A DNA stretch of 64,000 bases, from the NCBI GenBank assembly GCA_022818135.1, contig JAFMSR010000019.1, positions 36,332,375 to 36,396,374 on the forward strand, given 5' to 3'. The DNA comes from Saxidomus purpurata (Eukaryota > Mollusca > Bivalvia > Venerida > Veneridae). The notes below the pieces were generated by a model that saw only the letters and a list, made by a program, of their open reading frames with translations, ran no database searches and was not told the origin of the DNA. Shown here piece by piece: positions 62,638 through 64,000 of the stretch. Each line of letters starts with the position of its first letter. Position 1 is the first letter of the stretch. The position numbers and the translations under genes were made by a program.

Positions 62638-62660
62638 ATTACTATTATCATTATTATTAT
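61499..62660 (+). mobile_element. LINE 3' fragment with microsatellite tail
   Basis: The frame at 61547 encodes VILGTKDEHTKQLELD, then QNMLGTHIGNSPNWKVQIDK and LKRVQIY, which fits the part of LINE RT after the catalytic motif (KLLGIYID...NW-type). Later frame-shifted traces include a KIWND-like segment near 62135. A UTR with an impure TG/CG tract (62320-62440) follows, then TTTTTGAAATAAAG and an (ATT)n tail at about 62605-62660. It is a degenerate copy. Confidence 0.75.
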
Positions 62661-62811
62661 TAATAAGCTAGAATGGATTGTACAAATGCGTTAAATAAAG
62701 AACATTAAAGATATAGGCTTTTTCGCACCATTTTTGTGTAATTTGAATTCAATTCAAGAATCTATATGATTTTCAAATTCCATTTTGGGAAACAAAAATT
62801 AAAGCTCTTAC

Positions 62812-63056
62812 CTTCTTATCTTTGATATTTATATAGATGTTTTCTGGGGATAGCCTATCTATGTTGACTGATGCTTCATGTAAAACACACAGACACTTGA
62901 AGAGTAGCATGCTTGCTGTAGTAACGGTAGTGGTAGAAATGCTGTCACCTTCAGTTACCATGGCATGCACACTTTTACCATCTTTTACATGTATGCCCTT
63001 CTTTATTCTAACGCACTGTAGTAAGTTTTTGTATCGCAAGATTCCACGACCAACCT
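62812..63056 (-). CDS. Putative exon 2 of a pseudokinase-like protein
   Basis: This 245-nt - strand exon lies between the acceptor TATATCAG and the donor AAGAAG|GTAAGA. It encodes VGRGILRYKNLL, then a beta 4/5-like HAMVTEGDSI, a helix around LLFKCLCVLHE, and IDRLSPENIYINIKDKK. The last part resembles the protein-kinase catalytic loop (HRDLKPENI). At the aspartate position of HRD the best alignment gives arginine, so it would be catalytically dead. The N-lobe is too short for a full kinase. It ends in phase 0. What it could otherwise be is not clear to me. Confidence 0.5.
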
Positions 63057-63146
63057 CTGATATACCATAATTGTTGTTTTTTTTCAAATAGTAAATGCAG
63101 CGTTTTCACAAATATTAATGCGTATATTCCAGAAATAGTAACATAC

Positions 63147-63186
63147 CTGTATGATTAAAGGTTCTTTTCATAGAGGAACACCCCAT
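63147..63186 (-). CDS. Putative first exon of a kinase-like protein (MGCSS start)
   Basis: On the - strand an ATG at 63186 opens MGCSSMKRTFNHT and runs to a donor CATACAG|GTATGT after 40 nt, in phase 1. MGCSS is a typical dual acylation start (Gly2 myristoylation, Cys3 palmitoylation). The next exon (62812-63056) begins with two bases that complete a Glu codon, so the phases agree. The intron between them would be only 90 nt with a weak pyrimidine tract. The call rests on start type, donor quality and phase. Confidence 0.4.
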
Positions 63187-64000
63187 TATGCTTTTATATA
63201 TGACATAAGTTTCAAAAAAACGACTCCTGTCAAAGTTCTACTATAAACAAACCGATACATAAATTATTATTTATAATTTGTCATATTTTGTTATATATTG
63301 CTATTTGTGATTTACAATTTATAGACACATACAGTGTCACAGCTAGGATTTAAAAAGGACAGGCTGCTATTGGAAAAGGGGCTCTTGAGAGCGTGCACAA
63401 TTATGATAAAAAGGGCATGTATTTGAATTAAATTAACAATACAGATTTACCGACTTTTGGCATTTCTTAACTCCAATTAAACTGCTTGTGCCTTATAGAA
63501 AAAGAACCAAGTGTACTTTGTCATTAAATCCAATAAATATGCTCATTAATATAACATTAAAAAAGGGCATAGCAGGGTGCTAGAGAAAAATGCTGAGTTA
63601 ACAGGGGCAGGTTGCTGCACCTTGTTATGTTTTGCTACCTGGAACACTGCACATACAAATTTCAAATTAACTCGGCTAAAAAATGCAGCGATACATTTTG
63701 TTTACGAATTCATATTACGAAATTTGAGTTGACTAAATGCATATCAGGTTGTACATCCACAACAGTTTGAAGCGACAACAAATTAGTAAAATAAGGTTTC
63801 TAAATGCATCAAAGGGTAATGAAGCCGTAATTTGAAATAAAATTGAGACAGAGAAATGTATGGCTTTGGATATAACAACCTATATTATTTAATAGCACAC
63901 TTATATTCCTAAATTTGTATCACGCTATATGTCTTGTAGTTAGTCATGTAATGTTCATACAAAATGTTATCAATACAGTAAAGTAAAACTGTGTTACCCT
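63187..64000. other. Upstream side of the kinase-like model
   Basis: It would be the 5' flank if the MGCSS exon is the first coding exon. No further exon was recognised. Confidence 0.35.

Overview
The window is AT-rich, intron-rich eukaryotic DNA packed with transposable elements. Prokaryotic signatures are absent. The tRNA-derived SINEs, the LINE families, the many MITEs and hairpins, and an interferon-induced-protein-44-like (IFI44L) GTPase gene with short coding exons all suggest a bivalve mollusc. The species cannot be named from the sequence alone.

The best-supported gene is a six-exon IFI44-like GTPase on the + strand, with coding sequence from 33161 to 48983. All splice sites are GT-AG, all phases agree, and the exons sum to 846 nt (281 residues). 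The protein starts MGNKCSR, an N-myristoylation-type start. It carries a P-loop (GPIAAGKS), a CDTMG motif and a TKVD motif, and ends at a TAA at 48981. It has the GTPase part of the family but no room for an N-terminal TLDc domain. Intron 5 (10.8 kb) holds a 5.5-kb inverted-repeat transposon, which itself contains a 0.55-kb Tc1/mariner-type MITE.

On the - strand I see spliced exons of a second, weaker gene model, a kinase-like (probably pseudokinase) protein. A 40-nt first exon (MGCSS start, 63147-63186) joins a 245-nt exon (62812-63056) ending in a degenerate catalytic loop (RLSPEN). A 208-nt exon at 24593-24800 continues in phase with a VYLLDPEN segment where a DFG motif would lie. A possible last exon ends at 21095. 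If these belong together, the IFI44L gene lies antisense inside a 38-kb intron. An unrelated-looking spliced exon is at 53586-53685.

Layout: 1-3.45 kb, unique DNA then a 48-bp minisatellite; 3.5-8.8 kb, mostly unique with a LINE scrap and a perfect 149-bp duplication; 8.8-12.8 kb, three copies of a TG-rich repeat family and an array of GATATC palindromes; 14.47-19.46 kb, a foldback-like transposon whose long inverted ends are 42-bp tandem repeats, with a TTAA-flanked piggyBac-like MITE inside; 19.8-20.8 kb, a deleted mariner; 22.9-24.4 kb, a LINE fragment; 28.6-32.3 kb, hairpin elements and a Tc1/mariner MITE; 33.2-49.0 kb, the IFI44L gene; 50.7-53.1 kb, a TIR element with a CpG-dense insert; 54-58 kb, old diverged copies of 6-12 kb sequence plus SINEs; 58.5-59.0 kb, short tandem repeats; 61.5-62.65 kb, a LINE 3' end. 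No rRNA gene, functional tRNA gene or CRISPR array was found.
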